Of a stretch of DNA of 64,000 nt, positions 1 through 12,030 are shown piece after piece (position 1 is the first letter of the stretch; each line of letters starts with the position of its first letter). Below the pieces are notes generated by a model. That model was not told where the DNA came from and ran no database searches. It saw nothing but the letters and a program-made list of their open reading frames with translations. The stretch is from the NCBI RefSeq assembly GCF_902364365.1, contig NZ_CABJDN010000013.1:62001-126000 (forward strand). The letters are read 5' to 3'. Source of the stretch: Bacteroides intestinalis (GTDB lineage: Bacteria > Bacteroidota > Bacteroidia > Bacteroidales > Bacteroidaceae). A program made the translations under genes and the position numbers.

Positions 1-3000
1 CGACTATTTCACGATTACCACGTTTAACCTTACCCATTGTAACCTCACCATCGATTTCAGAAACAACAGCAGGATTAGATGGATTACGAGCCTCAAACAA
101 CTCTGTTACACGTGGAAGACCACCCGTGATATCACCAGCCTTACCAACTGCACGAGGTATTTTCACGATAACTTCACCGGCTTTTACCTTTTGCTTGTTT
201 TCGACTACAACGTGACCACCCACAGGGAGATTATATGTACGAATCAAGTCACCGTCTTCTGTCATAATGTGAGCTGTCGGAACTTTCGTCTTATCCTTAG
301 ACTCAATGATGATAATTTCGCGCAAACCGGTAGATTCATCAGATTCCACCTTATAGGTGACATTCTCGATAACACCTTCAAACTCAATCCTACCTGTAGC
401 TTCCGTTATAATAACAGCGTTGAACGGATCCCAACGGGCAATCATCTTACCTTTTTCTACGACCTCACCATCAGCTGCATAAAGAGTAGAACCATAAGGT
501 ACATTATGAGTAGAAAGAACAATACCAGTATTCACATCCACAAAGCGTACTTCAGCCAAACGACCTACTACCACCTTTGCCGGTTCACCAGCTTCATCTA
601 CAACATCTACAGTACGAAGTTCTTCAAATTCCAAACGTGCCGGATTCTTAGCTGTGATACTTGCATTGGCTGCAATATTAGCAGCCGTACCACCAGCGTG
701 GAAAGTACGCAACGTCAACTGTGTACCCGGCTCACCGATAGACTGTGCAGCAATTACACCAACAGCCTCACCTCTCTGAACCATCTGGCTCGTTGCAAGA
801 TTACGTCCATAACATTTTGCACAAACCCCCTTCTTCGATTCACAGGTCAATACAGAACGTATTTCAACACTCTCAATCGGAGAATCCTGAATCTTCTTAG
901 CAACTTCTTCGGTTATTTCTTCACCACCTGCAACTAGCAATTCACCTGTTGTAGGATGAACAATATCATGTACAGATACACGGCCAAGGATACGCTCATA
1001 CAGTGTAGCAATGATTTCATCATTATTCTTCAAGTCTGTACAAACCAACCCACGGAGTGTACCGCAGTCTTCTTCATTAATAATCACATCATGAGATACG
1101 TCAACCAGACGACGAGTCAAATATCCGGCATCAGCCGTTTTCAACGCCGTATCCGCCAAACCTTTACGGGCACCGTGGGTAGAGATAAAGTACTCCAGCA
1201 CCGAAAGACCTTCCTTAAAGTTTGAAAGAATCGGGTTTTCAATAATCTGACCACCCTCTGCACCTGCCTTCTGCGGTTTTGCCATCAAACCACGCATACC
1301 GGACAACTGACGAATCTGTTCTTTAGAACCACGGGCACCGGAATCCAACATCATATATACAGCATTGAATCCTTGGTCATCACTCGAAATGGTCTTCATC
1401 AATATATTAGACAACTCTGAATTAACATGTGTCCAAATATCGATCACCTGGTTGTAACGTTCATTATTGGTAATGAAACCCATGTTATAGTTGTTGATAA
1501 CCTGCTCAACTTCATCATATCCTTTCTGTACCAATGCCTCTTTTTGTTCCGGAATGATAATATCACCCAAGTTGAATGACAAACCACCCTTAAAGGCCAT
1601 TTGATAACCTAAATTCTTGATACCATCGAGGAAGTCGGCAGCTTTAGCCACACCACATACCTTAATTACATCACTAATAATATCACGAAGTGATTTCTTA
1701 GAAATAATGGTATTGATATAACCAGCTTCAGGGGGAACAATTTCGTTAACAATTACACGACCTACAGAAGTGTCATGCATCATTACGTCAACAACGTTTC
1801 CATTCTCGTCCACATCCTTCACAACAACGCTGATCGGAGCATGAATATCAACTTTACCCTCATTGTAAGCAATCAAAGCTTCTTCCGGACCATAGAATAT
1901 CAAGCCTTCGCCTTTTGCACCCTTACGTAATTTAGTAATGTAGTACAAACCAAGCACCATATCCTGAGAAGGTACAGTAATAGGAGCACCATTCGCCGGG
2001 TTCAAAATATTATGAGATTGAAGCATCAACATCTGAGCCTCCAGAACAGCTTCATTGCTCAACGGCAAGTGAACAGCCATCTGGTCACCGTCAAAGTCGG
2101 CATTGAAAGCTGTACATGCCAATGGGTGCAACTGAATAGCTTTTCCCTCAATCATCTTAGGCTGGAACGCCTGAATACCCAAACGGTGCAACGTCGGTGC
2201 ACGGTTCAACAGTACCGGATGACCTTTCATTACATGTTCCAGAATATCCCAGATAACAGCTTCCTTACGATCTACAATCTTCTTGGCACTCTTCACGGTC
2301 TTCACAATACCACGTTCAATCAACTTACGTATAATGAACGGTTTGTACAGTTCAGCTGCCATCAATTTAGGAATACCGCATTCACCCATTCTTAATTCCG
2401 GCCCTACAACGATTACCGAACGTGCAGAGTAGTCAACACGTTTACCCAACAAGTTCTGACGGAAACGACCTTGCTTACCTTTCAAACTATCAGAAAGAGA
2501 TTTCAAAGGACGGTTAGCATCCGTTTTTACTGCACTGGATTTACGTGAGTTATCGAACAAAGAATCAACAGCTTCCTGCAACATACGTTTTTCATTACGC
2601 AAAATTACTTCAGGAGCTTTGATCTCAATGAGTCTCTTCAGACGATTATTACGAATAATTACACGACGATAAAGGTCATTCAAGTCAGAAGTAGCGAAAC
2701 GACCACCATCCAACGGAACCAACGGACGAAGTTCGGGTGGGATAACCGGTACAATACGTACGATCATCCATTCCGGCTTATTACGTCCACGAGATGCACG
2801 GAATGATTCAACAACCTGAAGACGCTTCAAAGCCTCATTTTTACGTTGTTGAGAAGCGTCATTACCAGCACGGTGACGCAATTCATAAGACAATGCATCC
2901 AAATCCAGACGGGCCAGCAAGTCATAAATGGCTTCAGCACCCATCTTAGCTATGAATTTATTAGGATCTGAATCTTCCAGGAATTGATTGTCTTTCGGCA

Positions 3001-3508
3001 ACTTCTCCATCAAATCCAGATATTCTTCTTCCGAGAGCAAATCATATTCAGCAATCTCACCTGACATCACACCAGCCTGGATTACCACATAACGCTCATA
3101 ATAAATAATAGAATCAAGTTTCTTTGTAGGCAAACCCAACAAATAACCAATCTTATTAGGAAGCGAACGGAAATACCAGATATGAGCTACCGGCACAACC
3201 AACTGGATGTGTCCCATACGCTCACGACGTACTTTTTTCTCTGTCACTTCCACACCACAACGGTCGCAGACAATACCTTTGTAACGGATACGTTTGTACT
3301 TACCGCAATGGCATTCATAATCTTTGATAGGACCAAAAATGCGCTCACAGAACAAACCGTCACGTTCAGGCTTATACGTACGATAGTTGATAGTTTCAGG
3401 CTTTAAAACTTCACCACTCGAATTCTCAAGGATTTCTTCCGGAGAAGCCAAACCAATAGAGATCTTCGAGAAATTACTCTTTATCTTGTTATCTTTTCTA
3501 AAAGCCAT
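1..3508 (-). CDS. rpoC: DNA-directed RNA polymerase subunit beta' (partial, C-terminus beyond the window)
   Basis: This is the largest catalytic subunit of RNA polymerase. It begins at the ATG at 3508 ([13 protein letters not shown]) and stays open to base 1, giving about 1169 codons of a protein that usually exceeds 1400 in Bacteroidota. Visible motifs are the N-terminal zinc finger (CHCGKYKR then [10 protein letters not shown], about residues 65-90) and the catalytic magnesium loop [12 protein letters not shown] near residue 468, encoded around 2075-2107. It lies 94 bp downstream of rpoB in the same direction, so co-transcription is expected. The C-terminal part cannot be judged. The reading frame is intact throughout the visible part. 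Confidence 0.98.
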   Translation of the reverse strand, partial: MAFRKDNKIKSNFSKISIGLASPEEILENSSGEVLKPETINYRTYKPERDGLFCERIFGPIKDYECHCGKYKRIRYKGIVCDRCGVEVTEKKVRRERMGHIQLVVPVAHIWYFRSLPNKIGYLLGLPTKKLDSIIYYERYVVIQAGVMSGEIAEYDLLSEEEYLDLMEKLPKDNQFLEDSDPNKFIAKMGAEAIYDLLARLDLDALSYELRHRAGNDASQQRKNEALKRLQVVESFRASRGRNKPEWMIVRIVPVIPPELRPLVPLDGGRFATSDLNDLYRRVIIRNNRLKRLIEIKAPEVILRNEKRMLQEAVDSLFDNSRKSSAVKTDANRPLKSLSDSLKGKQGRFRQNLLGKRVDYSARSVIVVGPELRMGECGIPKLMAAELYKPFIIRKLIERGIVKTVKSAKKIVDRKEAVIWDILEHVMKGHPVLLNRAPTLHRLGIQAFQPKMIEGKAIQLHPLACTAFNADFDGDQMAVHLPLSNEAVLEAQMLMLQSHNILNPANGAPITVPSQDMVLGLYYITKLRKGAKGEGLIFYGPEEALIAYNEGKVDIHAPISVVVKDVDENGNVVDVMMHDTSVGRVIVNEIVPPEAGYINTIISKKSLRDIISDVIKVCGVAKAADFLDGIKNLGYQMAFKGGLSFNLGDIIIPEQKEALVQKGYDEVEQVINNYNMGFITNNERYNQVIDIWTHVNSELSNILMKTISSDDQGFNAVYMMLDSGARGSKEQIRQLSGMRGLMAKPQKAGAEGGQIIENPILSNFKEGLSVLEYFISTHGARKGLADTALKTADAGYLTRRLVDVSHDVIINEEDCGTLRGLVCTDLKNNDEIIATLYERILGRVSVHDIVHPTTGELLVAGGEEITEEVAKKIQDSPIESVEIRSVLTCESKKGVCAKCYGRNLATSQMVQRGEAVGVIAAQSIGEPGTQLTLRTFHAGGTAANIAANASITAKNPARLEFEELRTVDVVDEAGEPAKVVVGRLAEVRFVDVNTGIVLSTHNVPYGSTLYAADGEVVEKGKMIARWDPFNAVIITEATGRIEFEGVIENVTYKVESDESTGLREIIIIESKDKTKVPTAHIMTEDGDLIRTYNLPVGGHVVVENKQKVKAGEVIVKIPRAVGKAGDITGGLPRVTELFEARNPSNPAVVSEIDGEVTMGKVKRGNREIV

Positions 3509-3550
3509 ACTTTATTATATATAATTGAAAATTGACAATTGAATATTGAG

Positions 3551-3596
3551 AATTAATAGTTGAGAGCAAATAGATTATCGCTCCCAACTATTAATT
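3551..3596. repeat. Hairpin-forming inverted repeat between rpoB and rpoC
   Basis: Two 17-bp arms (3551-3567 and 3580-3596) are complementary with one mismatch, around a 12-nt loop. The minus-strand RNA has no U-tract after the stem, so it does not look like a terminator. AT-rich sequence with short ATTGAAAATTGACAATTG-like repeats follows towards rpoC. An mRNA processing or stability structure is possible; this is inference. Confidence 0.6.
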
Positions 3597-3602
3597 ATAG
3601 AT

Positions 3603-6600
3603 TTATTCCAGATTGATGCTAAGGCCCAAACCTCTCAACTCATGCAACAATACATTGAGTGATTCAGGAATACCAGGTTGCGGCATCGGTTCACCCTTCA
3701 CAATTGCTTCATAAGCTTTAGAACGACCTACAACGTCATCGGATTTGATAGTCAAAATTTCCTGCAGAATGTGCGCAGCACCGAATGCCTCAAGCGCCCA
3801 AACCTCCATTTCTCCGAAACGCTGACCACCGAATTGTGCCTTACCACCTAACGGCTGTTGAGTAATCAGAGAGTACGGACCGATAGAACGTGCGTGCATC
3901 TTATCTTCAACCATGTGACCCAACTTCAACATATAGGTAACACCAACCGTAGCATGCTGGTCAAACGGCTCACCCGTACCACCATCATACAATTTTGTCT
4001 TACCATAACGTGGCAAACCAGCCTTGTCAGTCCACTCATTCAAGTCATCCAATGTAGCACCGTCAAAAATAGGAGTTGCAAACTTAACACCCAAATTCTT
4101 ACCGGCACGGCCTAATACAGCCTCGAATATCTGACCGATGTTCATACGAGAAGGCACACCCAACGGATTCAATACAATATCTACCGGAGTACCATCAGCG
4201 AGGAACGGCATATCTTCCTGACGAACAACACGGGACACAATACCCTTGTTACCGTGACGACCAGCCATCTTATCACCTACACCGATCTTACGTTTCTTAG
4301 CAATATACACTTTCGCCATCTGAATGATACCAGCAGGAAGTTCATCACCAATGGTAATAGCAAACTTCTTACGTTTCAGTTCTGCATCCAGTTCCTTATA
4401 TTTCTTGATGAAGTTCATCACCAAATCACGAATCATACCATTGATACGATCGTCATTCGTCCAGTTACTCAACTGAACTGAAGTAAAGTCCAGATCACCG
4501 AAATCAGAAGGAGAGAATTTGGCACCTTTTGAAATAATATCAGCGCCCATATAATCTTTCACACCCTCCGATACATAATTTTCTGTCAATTTCAACAGCT
4601 TTCTGATCAAGACACCTCTTAAATCAGCAACTTTTGCATCGAATTCATCATCAATCTTCGGCAACAAAGCCTTATCTGCCAATTTGGAACTACGGCTCTT
4701 GATTACGCGTGAGAACAAACGCTTGTCGATAACAACACCTTTCAAAGAAGGAGAAGCCTTCAAAGAAGCATCTTTCACATCACCTGCCTTATCCCCGAAA
4801 ATTGCACGAAGCAATTTTTCTTCCGGCGACGGATCAGACTCACCTTTCGGCGTAATCTTACCAATCAAAATATCACCCGGTTGGATGCGAGCACCCACAC
4901 GTACGATACCATTTTCGTCCAAATCTTTAGTAGCTTCTTCACTCACATTCGGAATATCGGAAGTCAATTCTTCCATACCACGTTTCGTTTCACGAACCTC
5001 CAGCGAATATTCTTCTACATGAATTGAAGTCAATATGTCTTCACGAACTACACGTTCGTTCAATACGATAGCATCCTCATAGTTATAACCTTTCCACGGC
5101 ATATAAGCTACTAACAGGTTCTTACCCAAAGCCAACTCACCTTTTTCCGTAGAATAACCTTCTGTCAAAATCTGACCCTTCGTTACACGCTGGCCAATTT
5201 CACAAATAGGACGAAGGTCAATCGTCATATTCTGGTTTGTACGACGCCATTTCGGGATACGATATTCTTTCAAAGCCGGTTCGAAACTTACAAATTCTTC
5301 GTCTTCCGTACGATCGTACAAAATACGAATAGTAGTAGCATCCACAAAGTCGATTACACCATCACCTTCAGCAGTAATCTGCGTCCGAGAATCGCGTACC
5401 AACTGGCGTTCGATACCTGTACCTACAATAGGAGCTTCACTCTTCAACAAAGGAACTGCCTGGCGCATCATGTTTGAACCCATCAATGCACGGTTAGCAT
5501 CATCATGTTCCAAGAAAGGAATCAAAGATGCAGCAATAGAAGCAATCTGCTGAGGAGAAACGTCCATCAATTCTACTTCATCCGGAGTTACAACCGGATA
5601 GTCAGCATCTTGACGGGCCTTTACTTTATCACGAATGAAAGTGCCATCATCGTTCAACGGGGCATTACCCTGGGCAATAATCTTAGCTTCTTCTTCTTCC
5701 GCAGTCAAATATGCCAAACCTGCATCAGAAAGGTCTACCTTACCATTTTCAACCTTACGATACGGAGTTTCAATGAAACCAAGCACATTAATCTTAGCGA
5801 ACACACACAAAGAAGAGATCAAACCAATGTTCGGACCTTCCGGTGTTTCAATCGGACAAAGACGACCGTAGTGAGTATAGTGAACGTCACGTACCTCAAA
5901 TCCGGCACGCTCACGCGACAAACCACCAGGACCAAGGGCAGACATACGACGTTTATGCGTGATTTCAGCCAACGGATTCGTCTGGTCCATAAACTGGGAC
6001 AAAGCATTCGTTCCGAAGAACGAGTTGATCACGGAAGAAATAGTCTTGGCGTTAATCAAGTCAATCGGAGTAAACACTTCATTATCGCGCACATTCATAC
6101 GCTCACGGATCGTACGTGACATACGAGCCAAACCAATTGCAAACTGATTAGACAATTGCTCACCTACAGTACGCACACGACGGTTACTCAAGTGGTCAAT
6201 ATCATCCACATCAGCTTTTGAGTTAATCAACTCAATCAGATACTTGATAATCTCAATGATATCTTCCTTGGTCAGAACGCGCACATCCATATCAGTCGTC
6301 AGATTCAACTTCTTGTTGATTCTGTAACGACCTACATCACCCAAGTCATATCTCTTTTCAGAGAAGAACAGATTATTGATAACTTCACGTGCACTGGCAT
6401 CATCGGCAGGGTCTGCATTACGCAACTGACGATAGATATACAGTACCGCTTCTTTTTCCGAATTACTCGGATCTTTTTGAAGCGTATTATATATGATAGA
6501 GTAGTCAGATTGATTCGGTTCTTCCTTGTGAACAAGAATGTTTTGAACGCCTGACTCTAAAATAATGTCAACATGTTCCGGTTCGATAACTGTTTCACGG

Positions 6601-7415
6601 TCTATAACAACCTCATTACGCTCAATAGAAACAACTTCACCGGTATCTTCGTCTACAAAATCCTCAATCCATGTTTTCAATACACGAGCCGCTAACTTAC
6701 GTCCCAGCACTCTTTTGAGATTCGTCTTATTGACTTTAATGTCTTCGGCCAAATTGAAAATTTCAAGAATATCCTTATCATTCTCAAAACCGATAGCTCT
6801 CAGCAAAGTAGTAACGGGTAACTTCTTCTTACGGTCAATGTACGCATACATGACATTGTTAATATCAGTAGCAAACTCAATCCATGAACCTTTGAACGGA
6901 ATGATACGGGCAGAATAAAGTTTGGTACCATTAGCATGTACGCTCTGACCGAAGAATACGCCTGGAGAACGGTGAAGCTGAGATACAACCACACGTTCCG
7001 CACCGTTGATGACGAAAGTCGCCTTATCCGTCATATAAGGAATAGGACCAAGGAATACGTCCTGAATAACGGTATCAAAATCCTCATGATCGGGATCTGT
7101 ACAGTATAATTTCAATTTTGCTTTCAAAGGCACACTATAAGTAAGCCCTCGCTCTATACAATCATCAATTGTATAACGCGGCGGATCAATATAGTAGTCC
7201 AAAAACTCAAGAACAAAATTGTTTCTTGTATCGGCAATGGGGAAGTTTTCAGCAAATACTTTATACAGTCCCTCGTTCTTACGCTTTTCGGGTGGGGTAT
7301 CCAGTTGTAAAAAGTCTTTGAATGACTTCAATTGTACTTCCAAAAAATCCGGATATTCAAGTGGATTTTTAGTCGAAGCAAAATTAATTCTTTGGTTTAC
7401 AGTATTTGAAGACAT
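3603..7415 (-). CDS. rpoB: DNA-directed RNA polymerase subunit beta
   Basis: This 1270-residue protein is the beta subunit of RNA polymerase, which with beta' forms the active centre and the rifamycin pocket. The conserved rifampicin-region stretch ([20 protein letters not shown] followed by [19 protein letters not shown]) is intact, with the usual D, H and S residues. The C-terminal end carries [24 protein letters not shown], the last shared block of the family. The start is [12 protein letters not shown] at 7415. It lies between rplL (upstream) and rpoC (downstream). A terminator-like hairpin sits in the 104-bp gap before it, so its expression is probably set by read-through from the ribosomal protein genes. 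Confidence 0.99.
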   Translation of the reverse strand: MSSNTVNQRINFASTKNPLEYPDFLEVQLKSFKDFLQLDTPPEKRKNEGLYKVFAENFPIADTRNNFVLEFLDYYIDPPRYTIDDCIERGLTYSVPLKAKLKLYCTDPDHEDFDTVIQDVFLGPIPYMTDKATFVINGAERVVVSQLHRSPGVFFGQSVHANGTKLYSARIIPFKGSWIEFATDINNVMYAYIDRKKKLPVTTLLRAIGFENDKDILEIFNLAEDIKVNKTNLKRVLGRKLAARVLKTWIEDFVDEDTGEVVSIERNEVVIDRETVIEPEHVDIILESGVQNILVHKEEPNQSDYSIIYNTLQKDPSNSEKEAVLYIYRQLRNADPADDASAREVINNLFFSEKRYDLGDVGRYRINKKLNLTTDMDVRVLTKEDIIEIIKYLIELINSKADVDDIDHLSNRRVRTVGEQLSNQFAIGLARMSRTIRERMNVRDNEVFTPIDLINAKTISSVINSFFGTNALSQFMDQTNPLAEITHKRRMSALGPGGLSRERAGFEVRDVHYTHYGRLCPIETPEGPNIGLISSLCVFAKINVLGFIETPYRKVENGKVDLSDAGLAYLTAEEEEAKIIAQGNAPLNDDGTFIRDKVKARQDADYPVVTPDEVELMDVSPQQIASIAASLIPFLEHDDANRALMGSNMMRQAVPLLKSEAPIVGTGIERQLVRDSRTQITAEGDGVIDFVDATTIRILYDRTEDEEFVSFEPALKEYRIPKWRRTNQNMTIDLRPICEIGQRVTKGQILTEGYSTEKGELALGKNLLVAYMPWKGYNYEDAIVLNERVVREDILTSIHVEEYSLEVRETKRGMEELTSDIPNVSEEATKDLDENGIVRVGARIQPGDILIGKITPKGESDPSPEEKLLRAIFGDKAGDVKDASLKASPSLKGVVIDKRLFSRVIKSRSSKLADKALLPKIDDEFDAKVADLRGVLIRKLLKLTENYVSEGVKDYMGADIISKGAKFSPSDFGDLDFTSVQLSNWTNDDRINGMIRDLVMNFIKKYKELDAELKRKKFAITIGDELPAGIIQMAKVYIAKKRKIGVGDKMAGRHGNKGIVSRVVRQEDMPFLADGTPVDIVLNPLGVPSRMNIGQIFEAVLGRAGKNLGVKFATPIFDGATLDDLNEWTDKAGLPRYGKTKLYDGGTGEPFDQHATVGVTYMLKLGHMVEDKMHARSIGPYSLITQQPLGGKAQFGGQRFGEMEVWALEAFGAAHILQEILTIKSDDVVGRSKAYEAIVKGEPMPQPGIPESLNVLLHELRGLGLSINLE

Positions 7416-7461
7416 CTGTTAATGGATTTGTAGAACTTAATTTTAAATATATACACAAAAA

Positions 7462-7494
7462 GGTTAAGAACCCTCTTCAGAAGGGTTCTTAACC
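7462..7494 (-). terminator. Intrinsic terminator/attenuator between rplL and rpoB
   Basis: A perfect 13-bp inverted repeat (7462-7474 and 7482-7494, 7-nt loop) reads on the minus strand as GGTTAAGAACCCT...AGGGTTCTTAACC followed directly by TTTTTG. Stem plus U-tract is the signature of a Rho-independent terminator. Since rpoB has no other obvious promoter here, partial read-through (attenuation) is the likely role, as is known for the rplL-rpoB junction of E. coli. Confidence 0.85.
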
Positions 7495-7519
7495 GAATTA
7501 CCTGATTTACAGGCTAATG

Positions 7520-7897
7520 TTATTTAAGTTCAACTTCAGCTCCAGCTTCTTCCAATGTTTTCTTCAATGATTCTGCTTCGTCTTTAGCCAAACCTTCTTT
7601 AACTACGCTAGGAGCACCGTCTACCATGTCCTTAGCTTCTTTCAAGCCAAGACCACAAGCTTCCTTCACGGCCTTAACAACCTGAAGTTTAGCTGCACCA
7701 GCGCTCTTCAATACTACATCAAAAGAAGTCTTTTCTTCAGCGGCAGCAGCACCACCAGCTGCAGGACCAGCAGCAACAGCTACAGCTGCAGCAGCAGGTT
7801 CAATACCATATTCTTCTTTAAGGATAGTTGCAAGTTCATTAACTTCTTTTACTGTCAAGTTAACTAATTGTTCTGCAAAAGCTTTCAAATCTGCCAT
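7520..7897 (-). CDS. rplL: 50S ribosomal protein L7/L12 (bL12)
   Basis: This 125-residue protein forms the flexible stalk of the large ribosomal subunit and recruits translation GTPases. The N-terminal dimerisation region ([26 protein letters not shown]) is followed by an Ala/Gly/Val-rich hinge (about residues 36-55) and the globular C-terminal domain ([20 protein letters not shown], then [17 protein letters not shown]). It lies 47 bp downstream of rplJ, whose product anchors it to the ribosome. The length and layout are normal for the family. Confidence 0.99.
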   Translation of the reverse strand: MADLKAFAEQLVNLTVKEVNELATILKEEYGIEPAAAAVAVAAGPAAGGAAAAEEKTSFDVVLKSAGAAKLQVVKAVKEACGLGLKEAKDMVDGAPSVVKEGLAKDEAESLKKTLEEAGAEVELK

Positions 7898-7944
7898 TTT
7901 TGTATGATTTTAATTGTTTAATTACTAATTTGTTTATGAAAAAT

Positions 7945-8463
7945 TTATTCGGGACGTTCACCAAGAGTTTTGAGAACTCCGTGAATGGTGTTTCCACCTG
8001 ATTGGAGAGCAGAAATAACATTCTTGGCCGGTGACTGCAGCAAAGCAACGATATCGGCAATAACTTCATTCTTACTCTTAATACTAACGAGAGCATCCAA
8101 CTGGTCAGCACCAACATAGAAGCTTTCTTCTGCATATGCAGCTTTCAGTCCGGGAATACCGTCTTTAGCTTTTGCTTTGATCAACTTAGCAGGTAAGTTG
8201 GCAGTATTACAGAACATAATAGCTGTAGTACCTTTCAAGCAACCATAAAGCGGAGAATAATCTTCTTCCAGACTTTCCAATGCTTTGTGAAGCAATGTAT
8301 TCTTAATCAGCATCAATTTGATGTCTGATTTGAAACATTCTCTTCTCAACGCGCTTGTAGCAGCAGCGTTCATCGCAGTGATGTCTATCAAATAGAAGTG
8401 ACTATATTCCTTTACTGTAGCAGCAATCTGCTCAATAATCGTACTTTTATCTTCCTTTCTCAT
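7945..8463 (-). CDS. rplJ: 50S ribosomal protein L10 (uL10)
   Basis: This 172-residue protein is the base of the ribosomal stalk. It binds 23S rRNA and carries L7/L12 dimers on its C-terminal helix. The N-terminus (MRKEDKSTIIEQIAATVKEYSHFYLID) and the segment LMLIKNTLLHKALES match the family. It starts only 15 bp after rplA, so the long leader through which L10 represses its own operon in E. coli is missing here. Any autoregulation must act elsewhere. It is part of the rplK-rplA-rplJ-rplL run. Confidence 0.98.
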   Translation of the reverse strand: MRKEDKSTIIEQIAATVKEYSHFYLIDITAMNAAATSALRRECFKSDIKLMLIKNTLLHKALESLEEDYSPLYGCLKGTTAIMFCNTANLPAKLIKAKAKDGIPGLKAAYAEESFYVGADQLDALVSIKSKNEVIADIVALLQSPAKNVISALQSGGNTIHGVLKTLGERPE

Positions 8464-8478
8464 TATTACTCCGTTTTA

Positions 8479-9177
8479 TTAGATTTCTTCTACTGATTTC
8501 GGGTCAATCTTGATACCTGCACTCATTGTGCTAGAAAGATAAATACTCTTAATATATGTACCCTTGGCTGCAGTCGGTTTCAATTTATTCAAAGTAGAGA
8601 TGAATTCCTTCGCATTATCACGAATTTGATCAACGCCAAATGAAACTTTACCGATAGAAGTATGAACAATACCACTCTTATCAACTTTGAAGTCGATCTT
8701 ACCTTGTTTTACTTCTCTTACAGCTTTAGCAACATCCATAGTTACAGTACCACTCTTCGGGTTAGGCATCAATCCACGAGGACCGAGCACACGACCGAGT
8801 GCACCAATTTTACCCATGATAGACGGCATAGTGATGATTACATCCACATCTGTCCATCCACCTTTGATCTTTTCAATATATTCGTCAAGACCAACGTAGT
8901 CAGCTCCGGCTTCTTTTGCAGCAGCTTCAGCATCCGGTGTACAAAGCACCAAAACGCGTACAACTTTACCAGTACCGTGAGGAAGTGATACAACACCTCT
9001 CACCATCTGGTTCGCCTTACGCGGGTCAACGCCCAAACGCACGTCGATATCCAGTGAAGCATCAAACTTAGTATAGGTGATTTCCTTTACCAAAGATGCA
9101 GCTTCTTTCAGTGAGTATGCTTTCCCTGCTTCAATTTTTTCTGCAGCCAACTTTTGTTTTTTTGTCAGTTTACCCAT
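8479..9177 (-). CDS. rplA: 50S ribosomal protein L1 (uL1)
   Basis: This 232-residue protein forms the L1 stalk next to the ribosomal E site and, in many bacteria, represses its own operon. The family signature around [22 protein letters not shown] (about residues 120-143) is present, with the rest of the two-domain fold, ending [10 protein letters not shown]. It begins at [21 protein letters not shown], 15 bp after rplK, and is followed 15 bp later by rplJ. Tight spacing and shared direction indicate one transcript. Confidence 0.99.
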   Translation of the reverse strand: MGKLTKKQKLAAEKIEAGKAYSLKEAASLVKEITYTKFDASLDIDVRLGVDPRKANQMVRGVVSLPHGTGKVVRVLVLCTPDAEAAAKEAGADYVGLDEYIEKIKGGWTDVDVIITMPSIMGKIGALGRVLGPRGLMPNPKSGTVTMDVAKAVREVKQGKIDFKVDKSGIVHTSIGKVSFGVDQIRDNAKEFISTLNKLKPTAAKGTYIKSIYLSSTMSAGIKIDPKSVEEI

Positions 9178-9192
9178 TCTAATTGAAGTTTA

Positions 9193-9636
9193 TTAGTTAT
9201 TAACCGGGAACTCCCCTTTTACAGCGATACCCATACTTCTAGCCGTACCAGCAACCATTGTCATGGCAGCTTCTACAGTGAAACAGTTCAAGTCCACCAA
9301 TTTGTCCTGAGCAATCGTACGAACCTGTTCCCAAGTAATCTCAGCAACTTTCTTACGGTTAGGCTCAGCAGAACCACTCTTTACCTTAGCTACTTCAAGC
9401 AATTGAATAGCAACGGGAGGAGTCTTGATTACAAAATCGAAAGACTTATCTGCGTAGTAAGTGATAATCACAGGAAGAATTTTTCCTGCTTTGTCTTGGG
9501 TTCTGGCGTTGAATTGCTTGCAAAATTCCATGATGTTAATACCCTTTGAACCCAAAGCAGGTCCTACGGGAGGTGATGGATTTGCCGCGCCTCCTTTAAT
9601 CTGTAATTTGATTAGTCCAGCAACTTCTTTAGCCAT
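9193..9636 (-). CDS. rplK: 50S ribosomal protein L11 (uL11)
   Basis: This 147-residue protein of the GTPase-associated centre of the large subunit is needed for stringent-response sensing in many bacteria. The N-terminal [24 protein letters not shown] motif and the C-terminal RNA-binding segment ([14 protein letters not shown]) are intact. It starts at [20 protein letters not shown]. It lies 58 bp after nusG and 15 bp before rplA, the usual order nusG-rplK-rplA. Confidence 0.99.
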   Translation of the reverse strand: MAKEVAGLIKLQIKGGAANPSPPVGPALGSKGINIMEFCKQFNARTQDKAGKILPVIITYYADKSFDFVIKTPPVAIQLLEVAKVKSGSAEPNRKKVAEITWEQVRTIAQDKLVDLNCFTVEAAMTMVAGTARSMGIAVKGEFPVNN

Positions 9637-9694
9637 TTTTTTATTGATTTATATATAAACATTAATCAAAGAACACTACAGCGTAACACCTGTA

Positions 9695-10237
9695 TTATTC
9701 TTTTTCAACTTGCATAAAGCCTAATTCGAGCGGAGTTTTCCGTCCGAATATCTTTACCATAACCTTAAGTTTCTTCTTCTCGGTGTTCACTTCTTCAATG
9801 ATTCCACTGAATCCACTGAACGGGCCGTAATTTACTTTCACAGTTTCACCGACTACATACGGGATGCTAAGCTCTTCAGTAGCATCCTGCAGCTCGTCCA
9901 CCGTACCAAGTATACGATTCACTTCCGATTGTCTCAGGGGAACAGGTTTATCCGATCCACCTAAGAATCCAATCACATTAGGAGTATTTCTCAAGTGGTG
10001 AGCCACCTCACCAACCAGAGCTGCCTCCACCAAAACGTAACCAGGGAGATAACTTCTCTCTTTCACAATTTTCTTTCCATTGCGAACCTGATAAACCTTT
10101 TCGGTAGGAATCAATACCTGAGATACGTAATCACCAAGGTCGCTGTTTTTAATATCAGCTTCAAGGTATTCCTTCACCTTAGCTTCTTTTCCGCTAATAG
10201 CACGCAGGACGTACCATTTCTTTTCAATCTCAGACAT
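9695..10237 (-). CDS. nusG: Transcription termination/antitermination factor NusG
   Basis: This 180-residue protein binds the RNA polymerase clamp and links it to the ribosome or to Rho. The N-terminal NGN domain begins KKWYVLRAISGKEAKVKEYL and includes PGYVLVEAAL. The C-terminal KOW domain contains GETVKVNYGPFSGFSGIIEEV (about residues 127-147). It starts 12 bp after secE, as in most bacteria, and is followed by rplK. The length matches the family, and no insertion in the NGN domain is seen. Confidence 0.98.
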   Translation of the reverse strand: MSEIEKKWYVLRAISGKEAKVKEYLEADIKNSDLGDYVSQVLIPTEKVYQVRNGKKIVKERSYLPGYVLVEAALVGEVAHHLRNTPNVIGFLGGSDKPVPLRQSEVNRILGTVDELQDATEELSIPYVVGETVKVNYGPFSGFSGIIEEVNTEKKKLKVMVKIFGRKTPLELGFMQVEKE

Positions 10238-10249
10238 TTTCCCTCGTTT

Positions 10250-10441
10250 TTAGTGTGGATAAATAATTTTCTCCATTACGTTCTGGAAACAGAAGTCCAT
10301 CGCAAATACTACCAATGCAATAAGCAGGGAAGCATATAAAACAACTACTGCACTGTTAGTAAGTTCAGAATACGTAGGCCACGATACTTTATGTACAAGT
10401 TCGTCGTAAGTTTCTTTAATATAAGCTACAATCTTCTTCAT
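10250..10441 (-). CDS. secE: Preprotein translocase subunit SecE
   Basis: This 63-residue inner-membrane protein is the essential small partner of SecY in the Sec channel. It begins at the ATG at 10441 (MKKIVAYIKETYDELVHKVS). The conserved amphipathic stretch VSWPTYSELTNSA is followed by one transmembrane helix (AVVVLYASLLIALVVFAMDF). The open frame runs upstream through the antisense of tRNA-Trp, but that extension is not coding. nusG follows after 12 bp. Confidence 0.97.
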   Translation of the reverse strand: MKKIVAYIKETYDELVHKVSWPTYSELTNSAVVVLYASLLIALVVFAMDFCFQNVMEKIIYPH

Positions 10442-10455
10442 TTCAAAAATATTAG

Positions 10456-10528
10456 CACGGGAGGAGAGGCTCGAACTCCCGACACCCGGTTTTGGAGACC
10501 GGTGCTCTACCAACTGAGCTACTCCCGT
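10456..10528 (-). tRNA. trnW: tRNA-Trp (anticodon CCA)
   Basis: A full cloverleaf of 73 nt reads on the minus strand. Acceptor arms are ACGGGAG and CTCCCGT with discriminator G. The anticodon stem CCGGT/ACCGG encloses loop CTCCAAA (anticodon CCA), and the T-loop TTCGAGC is present. No CCA is encoded. It sits between tuf and secE, so it is probably cut from their common transcript. Confidence 0.97.
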
Positions 10529-10536
10529 GTGAACAT

Positions 10537-10568
10537 AATCAGTTCCCGACATACACCGGGAACTGATT
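10537..10568. repeat. Hairpin between tuf and tRNA-Trp
   Basis: Perfect 12-bp arms (10537-10548 and 10557-10568, 8-nt loop) lie just after the tuf stop. No U-tract follows on the minus strand, so it is more likely a processing or 3'-protection structure than a full terminator. That role is inference. Confidence 0.65.
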
Positions 10569-10582
10569 AAAATATTTGGTAA

Positions 10583-11767
10583 TTAGTCAAGAATTTCAGT
10601 AATCTGACCTGAACCTACCGTACGACCACCTTCACGGATAGCGAAACGCAAACCTACGTTCAGAGCTACCGGATAGATCAATTCTACGTTGATTTCTACG
10701 TTATCACCAGGCATTACCATTTCTGTTCCTTCCGGAAGAGTGATTTCACCTGTACAGTCCATAGTACGCAGATAGAATTGAGGACGATACTTGTTGTGGA
10801 ACGGAGTATGACGGCCACCTTCTTCTTTCTTCAAAACGTAGATAGAAGCTTTGAATTTAGAGTGAGGCTTAATCTGACCCGGCTTACAAAGAACCATACC
10901 GCGCTTGATTTCATTCTTATCAACACCACGGAGCAACAAACCAACGTTATCACCAGCTTCACCCTGATCCAGCAACTTGCGGAACATTTCAACACCAGTT
11001 ACAACAGATTTCTTATCTTCACCCAGACCGAGGATTTCAACTTCGTCACCTACGTGAATGATACCAGTTTCGATACGACCAGTAGCAACAGTACCACGAC
11101 CAGTAATAGAGAATACGTCTTCAACCGGCATCAAGAACGGTTTATCAACATCACGCGGAGGCAGCGGAATCCAAGTATCAACAGCATCCATCAGCTCCAT
11201 AACTTTATCTTCCCACTTTTCTACGCCATTCAATGCACCAAGAGCAGAACCACGGACAATAGGAGTATTGTCACCGTCGAATTCGTATGCAGCCAACAGT
11301 TCGCGCATTTCCATTTCAACGAGTTCCAACATTTCTTCGTCATCAACCATATCACACTTGTTCATAAACACAACAAGCTTCGGTACGTTTACCTGACGAG
11401 CCAACAGGATATGCTCACGAGTCTGAGGCATCGGACCATCAGTAGCAGCAACTACGATGATAGCACCATCCATCTGAGCAGCACCTGTTACCATGTTCTT
11501 TACGTAGTCGGCGTGACCCGGACAGTCTACGTGAGCATAGTGACGGTTAGCAGTTTCATACTCTACGTGTGAAGTATTGATAGTAATACCTCTTTCTTTT
11601 TCTTCAGGAGCATTATCGATCTGATCGAAAGATTTAACCTCTGAAAGACCTTTCTTTGCCAACACTGTAGTGATAGCAGCTGTTAACGTGGTTTTACCGT
11701 GGTCAACGTGACCGATTGTACCGATGTTTACGTGCGGTTTTTTACGTTCGAATTTCTCTTTAGCCAT
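10583..11767 (-). CDS. tuf: Elongation factor Tu
   Basis: This 394-residue GTPase delivers aminoacyl-tRNA to the ribosome. The G motifs are all present: GHVDHGKTT (G1), DCPGH (G3) and NKCD (G4). The beta-barrel domains 2 and 3 are intact, ending [14 protein letters not shown]. Three tRNA genes (Thr, Tyr, Thr) lie directly upstream and tRNA-Trp downstream, which resembles the tRNA-tufB operon of proteobacteria. A promoter at 12155-12185 is the likely origin of this transcript. Only one tuf copy is visible in the window. Confidence 0.99.
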   Translation of the reverse strand: MAKEKFERKKPHVNIGTIGHVDHGKTTLTAAITTVLAKKGLSEVKSFDQIDNAPEEKERGITINTSHVEYETANRHYAHVDCPGHADYVKNMVTGAAQMDGAIIVVAATDGPMPQTREHILLARQVNVPKLVVFMNKCDMVDDEEMLELVEMEMRELLAAYEFDGDNTPIVRGSALGALNGVEKWEDKVMELMDAVDTWIPLPPRDVDKPFLMPVEDVFSITGRGTVATGRIETGIIHVGDEVEILGLGEDKKSVVTGVEMFRKLLDQGEAGDNVGLLLRGVDKNEIKRGMVLCKPGQIKPHSKFKASIYVLKKEEGGRHTPFHNKYRPQFYLRTMDCTGEITLPEGTEMVMPGDNVEINVELIYPVALNVGLRFAIREGGRTVGSGQITEILD

Positions 11768-11817
11768 AGCTTTACTTGTTATTTATTTGATTAATAATCA
11801 GCATTTACATATTCATG

Positions 11818-11889
<72 letters not shown>

Positions 11890-11905
11890 AAGGAGAAAAG
11901 AGGTG

Positions 11906-11988
11906 TGGGCAAAGATGGATTCGAACCACCGAAGGCGTAAGCCAGCAGATTTACAGTCTGCCCCATTTGGCCACTCTGGTATTTGCCC
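11906..11988 (-). tRNA. trnY: tRNA-Tyr (anticodon GTA)
   Basis: An 83-nt class II tRNA with a long variable arm. Acceptor arms are GGGCAAA/TTTGCCC with discriminator A. Anticodon stem GCAGA/TCTGC encloses CTGTAAA, so the anticodon is GTA. It lies between the two tRNA-Thr genes. Confidence 0.97.
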
Positions 11989-12030
11989 TTACAGTTAAAT
12001 AAAGAACTCTTTTTCCTTATTGTTTTTTTG

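Noticed and set aside
191..7003. Many plus-strand and out-of-frame ORFs of 60-250 residues opposite rpoC and rpoB
   Set aside because: They lie antisense to intact, highly conserved genes and have compositions expected of shadow frames.
10250..10552. secE frame extended to 100 residues
   Set aside because: The first 37 residues are the translation of the tRNA-Trp gene; the conserved SecE starts at 10441.
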